Below, piece by piece: positions 44,494-55,879 of a stretch of DNA of 64,000 nt. Under the pieces are notes generated by a model, which was given only the letters and a program-made list of their open reading frames with translations, was not told where the DNA came from and did not search any database. Made by a program: the position numbers and the translations under genes. Origin of the DNA: Aquarana catesbeiana (Eukaryota > Chordata > Amphibia > Anura > Ranidae); the NCBI RefSeq assembly GCF_042186555.1, contig NC_133324.1, forward strand, positions 137,242,156 to 137,306,155. Reading direction: 5' to 3'. Positions within the stretch are counted from its first letter, which is position 1. Every line of letters begins with the position of its first letter.

Positions 44494-45100
44494 GGAAAGG
44501 AGCGTGGGTGTTCAATGTGTGCAATTTGCGAGGGGTCCGTCACAGACAGCAGGGTGGAGCAACCTGTAGTGAAGGGGGAGGGAGTAGGAAAGAGACGAGA
44601 GGGAGAGAAGACAAAACATGTGTGAGAAGAAGAACATAAAAACATGGTCATAACCATCAAAACAGTATGGATGTTAACATCCACGCACGTAAAACAACTA
44701 CTAAGGGTCGTGTCGAGGAGCCCCCCCCTGGAGAAGGGAGGGACCCCAGGCCACGACCCCTTATCCCAAAGGGGATTAGTGCCCAAAAAAAGCAGGGCGG
44801 CCTACTAGGGGGTTAGTGTGCCGTCTATAAGAGAGGGCAGGAGGTCCTCCGTCTCCGTCCACCGCGTCTGATATGGTGCGGTTAGACATGGAGAGAATGA
44901 TGGTGCTTCAGGGAACTCAAAAATGTGCAAACCATCAAACAGCCTTACGGCTAATGTTAAGGGGATAATCTAAGTGCAATATGTATAAAAAAGAAACACT
45001 TGGGTATATTTAAAACCTGGAAAAAGAAGAAAAAAAAAAAAAAAAAAAGGGGGAGAAAAAACTTCAGTAGCAGTTCGTATGCCCCAGAAAGGGATGTTTG

Positions 45101-46291
45101 CTAGTTTCCGGGTAGGGACATTCCCAGCGAGGATTCAGAAAGATGTCGCCTGCGATTCCTCTTGCGATTCTGGTTTCTGGCTGGTTGCCACGGTTGGTGG
45201 GTAGGTAATTTGTCGTTTCCCAGTTCTGAGGAACATCTCCAGTCGGGAAAGTCTACCGGGTCCAGATCCAGGGAAGTCAAAAAGTGCGGGAGGTCATCTT
45301 TGTTGCGAAGAGTTATGGTTCTACCATCTTTGGTGACTTGAAGGCTGAAGGGGAATCCCCAGCGATACACCAGGCCTGCGTCTTGGATAGCTGTTAGGAG
45401 AGGGCGAAGTGCTCTACGTTGCATAAGAGTGCGCCTCGAGATGTCCTAATAAAAGGCCAGGTGTGCACCATCAAAATCAAAATATGGTTTCCCCCTCATT
45501 TTTTGCATGATGCGATCTTTAAGCGTATATTTATGTAATTTACAGATGATATCTCTTGGATTGTTCGCATCCTGGGATGGGGGCTTCAGGGCCCTGTGTG
45601 CACGGTCTATTTCGATCGTAGCAGTGGCAGGCAGTCCTAATATTTCCTTAAAGACTCCTTCCAGGGTGGGGATTATGTCCCTGGGCCCAGTAGCTTCAGG
45701 TAGGCCTCTTATCCTGATATTTGCCCGTCTGCTGCGGTTCTCTGTGTCGTCCAGCTGACATAGCAGGGCCTCAATCTGTTGGCCCTGTATGTTACACTTG
45801 TCTTGTAGTTTAGAAATGACAGGGAGAGTTTCCTCAAATTTCTGTTCCAGAGTTTCAAGTCTGCCTCCTAAATGATTTGTATCAGCTTTGAGCTGAGCAA
45901 TATCTTCCTTAAAAGCTTTTTCCACTCTGTCAGCAAAGCGTTCAAGATCAGCTTTCGTGGGTAGGGACATAATATGGCGCCTGATGTCTGCATCTGCCAG
46001 GGGGTCCAGGTCAGTGGAGTCACCGTCTTGGGAAGTGGGGGAGCCTGGGGAGATCAGGGGGACTGAGTCACTCACCGACCCTGGAGATGGAGCGGGAGAG
46101 TCATCCAGTTGCTGTGACTGGCCAGCGGAGGTCTTTGCGGCCTTGTTAGCATGCTGTGTCTTCCCGGTCGGCGCCATCTTGGAAGGCTCGCGGCCTCTCC
46201 CGGTCTGCCCAGTGTAGAAGGAATCCAGCTGGGATTGCCGCGATCGGTCAGTCCGTTGTGGCTGGGAGGATGCCCGGTGTCTCAGGGACAT
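45101..46291 (-). pseudogene. L1 ORF1 RNA-binding protein, interrupted by one TAG
   Basis: ORF1 protein normally trimerises and coats LINE RNA as a chaperone. Here the frame from 46291 has a likely true start at 46177, where 'ccaagatggc' is a strong Kozak context (MAPTGKT). A coiled coil follows ('LERFADRVEKAFKEDI' to 'LEQKFEETLP'), then an RRM-like region with 'RRANIRIRGLPE', then the C-terminal domain 'RRALRPLL...YRWGFPFSLQV'. An in-frame TAG at 45446-45448 separates the RRM and the C-terminal domain (45424-45101), which stay in the same frame, so this is a single nonsense change. From 46177 the total would be about 358 codons, normal for the family. Confidence 0.88.
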
Positions 46292-46396
46292 AATTTGCTG
46301 CGGGTGTTACCTCCGCTGTGGAGCTGGTAATGTGCTGTGGTAGAGCGGAGCTGAGAAGGCACACGTCCTCACTCCTCCATAGTCCGGACACGCCCC

Positions 46397-46410
46397 TATT
46401 ATGTGTTTTT
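46397..46410 (+). repeat. Right TSD of the L1 element
   Basis: It is identical to 39814-39827. Confidence 0.85.
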
Positions 46411-46779
46411 GATGCATTTTCAATGCATTGCCTCCTCTCTTTTTTAACCACAGTTGTCTTTGTTGTTTTTTTGTTTTGCTGTAATGTGTCTTTTAAGCTT
46501 TTATGCATTTTGCCGCGTTCCAGTATAATTCTGTGCAGAAACATGCAGCATGTTCTACTTTATTTTTCTGCACAGGAACGTACTGGACCTGACAGCACTG
46601 GTGTGAACTAGGCCATTGGAAGCCATATAATCCATGCATTTTTGATACAGAAAAAAAAAAAACGCACTGGACTGCATCTGGTGTGATTTAGCCCTAAAGG
46701 ATATAGTAGTTCTGGCTGAACAGGGAGAGAGAAAGCAGCACAGGAGTGTGTTTAGGTAAGTATTTACAGAACACCAATG

Positions 46780-47285
46780 AAGGGAGGGTTATTTTTGCTA
46801 TCACTGACACCAATGAAATAGGATTTATTACTCCCGTCATAACTGACACCAGTGAAGGGGGGGGGGTCTGTCACCAATAGAGAAGGTGTTTATTATTGTC
46901 ACTGTCACTGACACCAGTGAAGAGGGGGGTCTATTATTGCGGTCACTGACACCAATGAAGGGGGATTATTACGGCCACTGTCACTGACAACAATAAAGGA
47001 AGGCGGGTTATTATTGCGGCCACTGTCACTGACAACAATAAAGGAAGGCGGGTTATTATTGCGGCCACTGTCGCTGACACAATGAAGAGGGGGTCTATTG
47101 TTGTGGCCACTATCGTGGCCACAATGACGAGGGGGGTTATTATTATGGCCATTTACACAATTATGACCACTGTCACTGACACCAGTGAAGGGGGAGGGGG
47201 GTTATTATTATGACCACTCTCACTGACACCAATGAAGGGGGGTTATCATTGTGGCCACTGTCACTGGCACCAATGAAGGTAGCTT
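46780..47285 (+). repeat. 45-bp-type minisatellite, 'cactgacaccaatgaaggg' units
   Basis: Two adjacent units near 46977-47066 are nearly identical over 45 bases; the flanking units are degenerate. The minus frame 46943-47152 (repeating 'VTVAAIITRLPLLLS') is a shadow of the array. Confidence 0.8.
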
Positions 47286-47525
47286 TTTTATTGCTGCCTC
47301 TGCTACATCCTGAGCACTCCCCAAAAACGATTGTGTGGCTGGTGTGACAGGAGGATAGAGCAGCAGAATTCTTGAGGATGAAAGGAGGATGGCTACAGCA
47401 GAGGGACCCTGAGGATGCAGCTCCTGGGAGGGTTTTCTTTTCCTGTTAAAGGTATGTATTTTTTAGTTTTATTATGAAATGTATGTTCCTCATCTGATAT
47501 TTTCCAAATGGAAAGTGTAGACAAA

Positions 47526-47794
47526 AGAATGTCCCAACTGTCTCTGATTTGCACCAACATCCCTCTGTCCCTCTTTCCTCCTCATTTGTCCCTCATTTTG
47601 GTCTGATCTATATAGTTATATATAAAATGCACTTTTTTATCTTTCAAAAAGTGTTTCCTAGTGCTAAACCTTTCATCCAATTTCTAAATTGCTGCATTTG
47701 TAAATTTCAGAAGCCAATATAATGGAATAGTCATGGTAAAAAAAAGCACTCGTGAGTTTTACTAATCATCTTTTTGTATAATTCTCCTTTAACC
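47526..47794. mobile_element. DNA transposon, CATAGCTCCCAAC family, copy 3 (left part)
   Basis: 'gtcccaactgtc', 'tttgtccctcattttggtct' and 'aaagtgtttcc' match copies 1 and 2. It is interrupted at its internal TTAA (47791-47794) by the piggyBac-type element. The right part resumes after the satellite and ends 'gttgggaggtagg' near 51970. Confidence 0.7.
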
Positions 47795-48645
47795 AGTTGC
47801 CGCCGGTGCACGACGATGTACGTCAGCAGAACGGCACAGGCAGGCAAAAGGACTTACAGGTACGTCCTTGCCTGCCCATGGTTGGGGGGGTCCGATCGGA
47901 CCCCCCCCCCCCGGTGCCTGCGGCGGTCGGCAAATCTTCCCCGCGATCGGTGGTGAGGGGGAGGCCATCCATTCGTGGCCCCCCTCTCGCGATCGCTCCC
48001 AGCCAATGGGATCATTTCCCTGCCTCTGTATTGTACACAGAGGCAGAGGAAATGATGTCATCTCTCCTCGACTCGGTATTTTCCATTCCGGCGCCGAGGA
48101 GAGAAGACTGGAATGTGAGTGTAAAACACACACACTCAGTAGAACATGCCAGGCACACATTACACCCCCGATCCCCCCCCGATCACCCCCCCCCCCGTCA
48201 CACTGACACCAAGCAGTTTTTACTGCATGGTGTCAGTTTGTGACAGTTAGTGTGGTAGGGCAGTTAGGGTTAGCCCCCTTTAGGTCTAGGATACCCCCCT
48301 AACCCCCCCCCCATAAAGTTTTAACCCCTTGATCACCCCCCGTCACCAGTGTCGCTAAGCGATCATTTTTCTGATCGCTGTATTAGTGTCACTGGTGACG
48401 CTAGTTAGGGAGGTAAATATTTAGGTTCACCATCAGCGTTTTATAGGAACCCCCATATACTACCTAATAAATGTTTTAACCCCTTGATTGCCCCCTAGTT
48501 AACCCTTTCACCACTGATCACTGTATAACCGTTACGGGTGACGCTGGTTAGTTCGTTTATTTTTTATAGTGTCAGGGCACCCGCCGTTTATTACCGAATA
48601 AAGGTTTAGCCCCCTGATCGCCCGGCGGTGATATGCGTCGCCCAA

Positions 48646-49366
48646 GGCAGCGTCAGATTAGCGCCAGTACCGCTAACACCCACGCACGCAGCATACACCT
48701 CCCTTAGTGGTATAGTATCTGATCGGATCAATATCTGATCCGACCAGATCTATACTAGTGTCCCCAGCAGTTTAGGGTTCCCAAAAATGCAATGTTAGCG
48801 GGATCAGCCCAGATACCTGCTAGCACCTGTGTTTTGCCCCTCCGCCCGGCCCAGCCCAGCCCACTCAAGTGCAGTATCGATCGATCACTGTCACTTACAA
48901 AACACTAAATGCATAACTGCAGCGTTCGCAGAGTCAGGCCTGATCCCTGCGATCGCTAACAGTTTTTTTGGTAGCGTTTTGGTGAACTGGCAAGCACCAG
49001 CCCCAGGCAGCGTCAGGTTAGTGCCAGTACCGCTAACACCCACGCACGCACCATACACCTCCCTTAGTGGTGTAGTATTTGAACGGATCAATATCTGATC
49101 CGATCAGATCTATACTAGCGTCCCCAGCAGTTTAGGGTTCCCAAAAACGCAGTGTTAGCGGGATCAGCCCAGATATCTGCTAGCACCTGCGTTTTGCCCC
49201 TCCGTCCGGCCCAGCCCAGCCCACCCAAGTGCAGTATCGATTGATCACTGTCACTTACAAAACACTAAACGCATAAATGCAGCGTTCACAGAGTCAGGCC
49301 TGATCCCTGCGATCGCTAACTGTTTTTTTGGTATCGTTTTGGTGAACTGGCAAGCACCAGTGGCCT
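48646..49366 (+). repeat. Two tandem 360-bp units inside the piggyBac-type element
   Basis: 'ggcagcgtcaggttagtgcc' (48646 and 49006) starts each unit. Shared words include 'cacctcccttagtggt', 'gatcggatcaatatctgatc' and 'cccagcagtttagggttccc'. Only scattered base changes are seen between the two. Confidence 0.9.
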
Positions 49367-49415
49367 AGTACACCCCGGTCGTAGTCAAACCAGCACTGCA
49401 GTAACACTTGGTTAC

Positions 49416-49800
49416 GTGGCAAGTCCCATAAATGCAGTTCAAGCTGGTGAGGTGGCAAGCACAAGTAGTGTCCTGCTGCCAAGAAAACGAACAAAGGCCC
49501 ATCGTGCCCATAGTGCCCTTCCTGCAGCATTCGCCAGTCCTAATTGGGAACCCACCACTTCTGCAGCGCCCGTACTTCCCCCATTCACATCCCCAACCAA
49601 ATGCAGTCGGCTGCATGAGAGGCATTTTTATGTCCTCCCGAGTACCCCTACCCAACGAACCGCCACAAAAAAGATGTTGTGTCTGCAGCAAGCGCGGATA
49701 TAGGCGTGACACCCGCTATTATTGTCCCTCCTGTCCTGACAATCCTGGTCTTTGCATTGGTGAATGTTTTGAACGCTACCATGCACTAGTTGAGTATTAG
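49416..49800 (+). pseudogene. piggyBac transposase remnant, core deleted and frameshifted
   Basis: The last about 45 codons (to the stop at 49798-49800) read 'KRCCVCSKRGYRRDTRYY', 'CPSCPDNPGLCIGECF' and 'ERYH', the cysteine-rich zinc-binding C-terminus of piggyBac (PGBD-type) transposases that binds the element ends. In another frame upstream, 49416-49640 encodes 'PVLPPFTSP', which resembles the sequence just before the transposase core, followed by 'RLHERHF', a block normally near the C-terminus. The large middle part with the catalytic aspartates is absent, and the frame changes near 49630. It therefore cannot move itself. Confidence 0.75.
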
Positions 49801-50759
49801 CGTAGGGTACAGCATTGCACAGACTAGGCACACTTTCACAGGGTCTCCCAAGATGCCATCGCATTTTGAGAGACCCGAACCTGGAACCGGTTACAGTTAT
49901 AAAAGTTACAGTTACAAAAAAAAGTGTAAAAAAATATATAAAATAAAAAAATAGTTGTCGTTTTATTGTTCTCTCTCTCTCTATTCTCTCTCTATTGTTC
50001 TGCTCTTTTTTACTGTATTCTATTCTGCAATGTTTTATTGTTATTATGTTTTATCATGCTTGCTTTTCATGTATGCAATTTTTTTATACTTTACCGTTTA
50101 CTGTGTTTTATTGTTAACCATTTCTTTGTCTTCAGGTACGCCATTCACGACTTTGAGTGGTTATACCAGAATGATGCCTGCAGGTTTAGGTATCATCTTG
50201 GTATCATTCTTTTCAGCCAGCGGTCGGCTTTCATGTAAAAGCAATCCTAGCGGCTAATTAGCCTCTAAGCTGCTTTTACAAGCAGTGGGAGGGAATGCCC
50301 CCCCCCCCACCGTCTTCCGTGTTTTTCTCTGGCTCTCCTGTCTCAACAGGGAACCTGAGAATGCAGCCGGTGATTCAGCCAGCTGACCATAGAGCTGATC
50401 AGAGACCAGAGTGGCTCCAAAGATCTCTATGGCCTAAGAATCAGGAAGCTACGAGCATTTCATGACTTAGATTTTGCCGGAAATTGGGAAATTGGGAAAG
50501 CATTTTATCACACCGATCTTGGTGTGGTCAGATGCTTTGAGGGCAGAGGAGAGATCTAGGGTCTAATAGACCCCAATTTTTTCAAAAAAGAGTACCTGTC
50601 ACTACCTATTGCTATCATAGGGGATATTTACATTCCCTGAGATAACAATTAAAATGATTTAAAAAAATGAAAGGAACAGTTTAAAAATAAGATAAAAAAG
50701 CAGAAAAAAAAAAAAAAGCACCCCTGTCCCCCTCTGCTCTCGAGCTAGGGCGAACGCAA

Positions 50760-51845
50760 GCGTTGATCCTCCATCCTGCTGACCCCTGTACCCTGCCCTA
50801 CTGACCCCTGGTTCTCTGTCCTGACCCCAGGTCCTCCGTCCTGCTGATCTCTGTACCCTGCCCTACTGACCCCCTTTCCTTTATCCTGCTCACCCCTGTA
50901 CCCTGCTGTATTGACCCCTGGTCCTCCATCCTGACCCCTGTACCCTGTCCTACTGACCACTGTACTCTGCTCTACAGTCCCCTGGTCCTCCGTCCTGCTG
51001 ATCCCTGTACCCTGCTGTATTGACCCCTTGGTCCTCAAATCCTGCTGACCACTGTACCCTGCTCTACTGACCCTGTCTTCTGTCCTGCTGACCCCTGTAC
51101 CCTGCCCTACTGACCCCTGGTCCTCCATACTGGTGACCCCTTTAGCCTGCCCTATTGACCCCCTTTCTTCTGTCCTGCTCACCCCTGTACCCTGCTCTAC
51201 TGACCCCTGGTCCTCCATCCTGCTGACCCCTATACCCTCCTCTACTGATCCTGTCTTCTGTCCTGCTGACCCCTGTACCCTGCCCTACTGATCCCCTGTG
51301 TTCTGTCCTGCTGACCCCTGTATGCTACCCTACTAACCCCCTGTCTTCCATCCTGCTGACCCCTGTACCCTGCATTACTGACCCCCTGTCTTCTATCCCG
51401 CTCTTCCCTGTTCGCTACCCTACTGACCCCCTGTCTTCTGTCCTGCTAACCTCTGTACCCTGCTCTACTGACCCCCTGTCTTCTATCTTGCTGACCCTTG
51501 TACCTTGCCCTACTGACTCCCCCTGTCTTTCGTCCTGCTGACCCCTTTACCCTGGTCTACTGACCCCCTGTCTTCCGTCCTGCTGACCCCTGTACCCCGC
51601 CCTACTGACTCTCTGCCTTGACTCCCTGCCTTGACCCAGTACCCTGCCCTACTGACCCTCTGTTTTCCATCCTGCTGACCCCTGTACCATACCCTACTGA
51701 CCCCCTGTCTTTCATCCTGACTCCTTTACACTGCTCTACTGACCCCCTATCCTCTGCCCTTGTGATGCCTCTTCTCTGCCCTGCTGACCCCCGTACACTG
51801 CCTTGCAGACCCTTCTCTTCTGCCATTCCTGTCCACCACACTCCC
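50760..51845 (+). repeat. 45-bp satellite, about 24 units
   Basis: Units of 'tcctgctgacccctgtaccc' followed by 'tgccctactgacc' and a variable 'cctgtcttctg' repeat across about 1.08 kb. Because 45 is a multiple of 3, repetitive frames appear on both strands (minus 50745-51218 and 51602-51841, 'GVSRTEDQGSVGQ'). They are not counted as genes. The array probably belongs to the long form of the CATAGCTCCCAAC element. Confidence 0.9.
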
Positions 51846-51973
51846 TAAGCCCATCCCACTGTTAGGAGTTTAGCCACACCCATATTTTGCCGAGGCGCGC
51901 TATGCGCACTGGAAAAGACTTCCTCCCTCAAGTGTCCCTCATTCTCAAAGTTCAAAAGTTGGGAGGTAGGTTT
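51846..51973. mobile_element. DNA transposon, CATAGCTCCCAAC family, copy 3 (right part)
   Basis: 'gtgtccctcattctcaaagt' and 'gttgggaggtagg' match the right ends of copies 1 and 2. Confidence 0.6.
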
Positions 51974-54900
51974 TCACCAGTGAGATGCACACTCCAGCAC
52001 ACACAGCTCACTTCCCAGTATCCTTATCATCAAAGCACACACAGCTTTTTTGCGCCCCTAATTCGTCACCAGCCACTACTTTCACAAGTATGCTTACAGG
52101 AGAAGTATGTTCACAGGAGAAGCCTTTTAACACTTTCCCCACCATGAGTCCCTTTACAGTGGGTCCTCATCTAAGTCTCTCTCTGAGCCTAGGCCCAGAA
52201 GGCCTATTTCTCTGGAAACTACAAACTTACATTGAGTATGTTAGGGGTAACCTGTTCCCATACTCCTTCTGCCTGGGACTCCACTCATACCAGATTCTAA
52301 ATGGACACAGACTCCACTCACAAGTACACCCAGGGGAGGGACATCACTTAAAGCTGTACTAACCACTTCTTACACTCCCCTCCTGGTAATATTGGCATGT
52401 TCCTGTGTCTGTGGGCTCCACGCTGTTAGGGGAGACTGGCTTAGACTACATAATCAAAATAAACAATACATGATATAAATATAGATGCAAAAAAGTGGTA
52501 AATCAAGGCATATAGATTTAAACCTGACAATAGATTTACATGTAAACAAACAACATAATAACATCATATGCATGTTATGCATATACAATACAAGTGCAAC
52601 CAAGTAAAGACATGCCCACATATAGTAGTTAGGGTTTGGGTAGTCCTGCCACACCCCAGTCTCAGTCCCAGTCTCAGGGTGCTGTTTGTGCACATAGTAG
52701 TGCATATTATCCCTTCCCGCTTGGGACAACACTACTTTGTTCAGATGGACATGGTGCTCATAGTTACATGCATAAATGCCTTGGCTGAATTCAAAAGCCA
52801 TGTCTCCAGGCAGGGAATGTCAGAACTTCAGTAACCAAAGATGCTCCCACACTGCTGTCTCATGTATGTGCTGTCTCTCCACTTCAACAAGCTTATGCAG
52901 GACCTCTGTCAACCTAGGGGAATGCCAACCCATAAAGGTTATGCACTTGGTGGACCAAATAGTGGTGGAGCTGCGATTATCAGGTCAAATGGCCACCTAC
53001 CAGGAGGCAAATAACTGGGCAGCAACTCTGGGCTCATCTTCTACAGTGGTCACTGCACACAGATCAGCATAAGGGTTAAACACCTCTCTTGCCCTTCCCC
53101 CCTTTATGGGGCAATGGTGCCTGGAGCCTCTGTGACAGCCTCCCCTGGCAACTCAATCACCTCAGTGACCTCAGAATCCATGACATTTGATCCTGTGTGA
53201 GCCACATTTATGTACAATTCTGTTTATATTTAGCATAGTTAACCATCAAATTGCGATTTTGCCGTTTTCAATTAATGCAAGGATAGACCTTAGTCAAACT
53301 GCAAAAGTATCATTTAGTGCATTACCCATCATTAAAGGGTTCCCAAGGTAGATTTTGCCAATAGAATATGTTAAAATGTATCCAAACCCAAAACAGAAAT
53401 TATATATTTTATATTTATTTATATTTTTTCAGGTGTTTTTCTTTTATTTTCACCTGGTGATTCTGTGAATAACACACTTTCTTTCCTATAGTGACAACCC
53501 TCACTCCTCCACTGTATCTTTTGAGAGAGTCATTGTTGCCAACCAGGTTGGACTTTAACTAATGGACTGGTTATTTGCTATGTATTTCATTTTTGTTTTT
53601 GGGTTTAGTTATCCATTAATTACTTTTCATTATTGAATATTGGTTGGATTTAGGCACTTATACCTGGTGTGCTACTCCGATAAATTCAGCAGATACTTTT
53701 TGCACCCTTCTCCAGAATCAAGATCAAAAGAAAAATAGGCAAATTACCATTGGATTCATGGCAAATCAAGTTTGTTTCTGAATGTCGAAAGGCTGTAAAT
53801 TGGCCTCATGGTAGTCTACTCTCAAACTTAGTGAATCGATTTTCTCATCTCTTTATTACTGCTTTCTGAATTTTTATTTAATTTATTCTTAATAAATAGA
53901 GCAGAGCAACCTGAACCAATACTGAAACATTGATTTTTTTTTGTACACGTTAACTGCCCATATGGGGATTCATTTGGACTTTTCATGTCTCTGTTCTCAA
54001 ATGCAACTCAGGATTGACTGTTAGATCCTAAAACTGAGATGCACAGATGGCTATTTAAATGCAAGATGCTTAAAATAAAAAGAGCAGCAATATGAAACTT
54101 CAAATATTAATGAACCAAAATGAATCTAAATGGATTTCTTGAGCATTACTGGAATATCAAGTTCTTTGAAAAACAAACTTTGTTTCTCATATTTCCTCCA
54201 TAAAAAAAATTAGAAAGTTCAATGTCCGTGTTTCCTTGCTCCTTCTCTTTTGATCCCTTAGTGCTAGTACTGAGCATGATACCCTCTTCAAAAGACAGTC
54301 TGTCTTTGTTGGTGGGGACTTGCATGTAACTTCTTGACCCCTGGCCACATGATGAGCATGCATCCTTCCTTTGTGGCTAGACTATACAGCATACAGCTAC
54401 AAACACAGATAAAAATCTTGGGATAAAAGCAAAAACAGGAAACAGAGTCTGTGAGGGGTTACTATTTGAAAAAATGTGACACAAAAATGATTATAAATGT
54501 ACTACATAATTTTTAAAGAAAGCATATTTTCTGTCACATACCAGGTAGAATGAAATTGTTCACAAGAAAAAAAAAAAAAAAAACAGAATACAAGATTTAT
54601 AGCCACGTATATAATCTGAAAGTTTCCAAAATAGTTTTCTGATAAATGACTCTATTCACACATTGCCGCTGACTGTTTTTATTTCCAGTGACTTGCTAAC
54701 ATGTTTATTTTTTATGATTTACTAAAAGAAGCTCACACCATGAATTTCTCCTTTTTTTCTTTTAGTTTTACAGTAAAACTTAATTATATAGAAAGGTACA
54801 AAAAGTAGGCAATGTTCACCTTGAAAATATAGAAATAATAACTAGAAGGAGTAAATACATTACAATTTCTTCAGCAGAAGGACATTCCATATGTACTCTC

Positions 54901-55200
54901 GCTACTTTATTATGCATGGCTACTTGGTAATTGGAGTAACAAAACAGTGGATGATGTGAATGCAGTTCAATTTAAAAAAAATGTACAAACATGATCAAAA
55001 GTTGGAATTTTTTTGGATGGGGAAGATGCATGATCTCAGTTACTTTGGCCATTTTAATTCTAGGTTTTTAGATGAGGTGGTTGCAGTATCTCAGAAAATG
55101 CTGATCTCCTGGGATTTTTGCATTTTTCAAGTTTCAAAAAGTGTACAGAAGCTGTTGAGAATAAAAAAATACAGTGAATTCTTCTGTTGACAAAAACATA
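51974..55200. other. Long stretch with no gene recognised
   Basis: Many small frames have no domain. 53410-53530 resembles a dispersed repeat ('ttttattttcacctggtgatt', also near 19025 and 36808). An oligo-A run is at 54569-54586. I see no splice-bounded exon, RNA gene or complete element. Confidence 0.4.
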
Positions 55201-55639
55201 TTTGTAGCCTAGCCTGCAACGCTGGTAGCTGAGGAGTGGCTGCAGGAATAGGGCTGTCAGCTTGCACTTGTTGTTGTTTCTCCCCTACCCCATTGATGCG
55301 ACTGACAGGGACAACGGTGGCTGCAGAGAGACACAGTCACTATGGGATATGGATTGCTGTGGCTCCTGGGAATGACAAAGCCTGCTGGGAAGAACTGGGG
55401 CTGATGGGAGATGTAGTCTCCATGCTGTGACACAGCCAAGAAAGAAAATAGAACTGGAGCCCAGGTGGGGAGAAAAACATATCAGAGGTTGAAGGCAAGG
55501 TCTGTGGAGTGTGTTGCAGATTGAGGCAAGGAGCAAAAAAGGATCTCTGGCTGGCTGCTACTGGAGAGTAAGGTCATGAAAACCCAGGCTTAGGTCTCCA
55601 GGCTGTACACCTGCCTGTGTGGACCAAACTGCTACAAGG

Positions 55640-55760
55640 AGACCAGCTTCCACAAGCCCTGAGTAAGAAAGTGATGTGTGCCCCCCGAAACACATGGACT
55701 CTTATACCTAAGTAATATTTGTAATAAAACTTTATATTGGACTCAAACATTTCATAGTGG
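55640..55760 (+). ncRNA. Weak hammerhead-like / PLE 3'-end remnant
   Basis: 'ctgagtaag' (G8 changed to T) is followed by 'gatgtgtg', 'ccgaaacacatgg' and then AATAAA near 55721. Layout is like the other motifs but stem II is not convincing, so this is at best a decayed copy. Confidence 0.3.
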
Positions 55761-55879
55761 CACTTCATTCAAATATTGTCTTCACATCCGGAGGTTATGG
55801 TGGTAGATCCTCTGTGCATGGAAGCTCAGGGTCCAAGATGTTGTTTCTTTTAAGTGAAACTAGATGCAGTAGGTAATTC

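Larger units (their letters stand above)
39828..46396 (-). mobile_element. Full-length L1-type LINE
   Basis: A 6.57-kb element on the minus strand. It has a short 5' UTR (begins near 46396), ORF1, an inter-ORF spacer of about 600 bases, ORF2, a 3' UTR of about 740 bases with AATAAA near 39858, and a poly(A) tail seen as oligo-T at 39828-39847. The flanking 14-bp duplication marks target-primed insertion. ORF2 is intact and ORF1 has a single stop, so the copy is young. Confidence 0.92.
39731..46694. mobile_element. PIF/Harbinger-like MITE carrying the L1 insertion
   Basis: The terminal pieces 'gggctggctcacacca' (from 39731) and 'tggtgtgatttagccc' (to 46694) are inverted, with TAA on both outer sides, a 3-bp TSD typical of PIF/Harbinger. 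The element itself is only about 39731-39827 plus 46411-46694; the L1 lies between. It is non-coding. Confidence 0.65.
47795..50775 (+). mobile_element. piggyBac-type element with internally deleted transposase
   Basis: It begins immediately after TTAA 47791-47794 with 'ccagttgccgccggtgcacg'. It contains two 360-bp tandem units (48646-49366) and a transposase remnant. Bases 49920-50300 are A/T-rich with polyadenylation-like words. The right end is not defined; it fades near 50775 where the satellite starts. The TTAA target plus the piggyBac-type C-terminal domain define the superfamily. Confidence 0.75.

Noticed and set aside
47797..48243. Overlapping frames on both strands at the start of the piggyBac-type element
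   Set aside because: G/C-rich terminal region open in several phases; no transposase motif here.
50745..51841. Minus-strand repetitive proteins (157 and 79 aa)
   Set aside because: Shadows of the 45-bp satellite.
52000..55600. Host exons
   Set aside because: I looked for long frames with domain motifs and splice-bounded conservation and found none; absence cannot be proven without transcript data.
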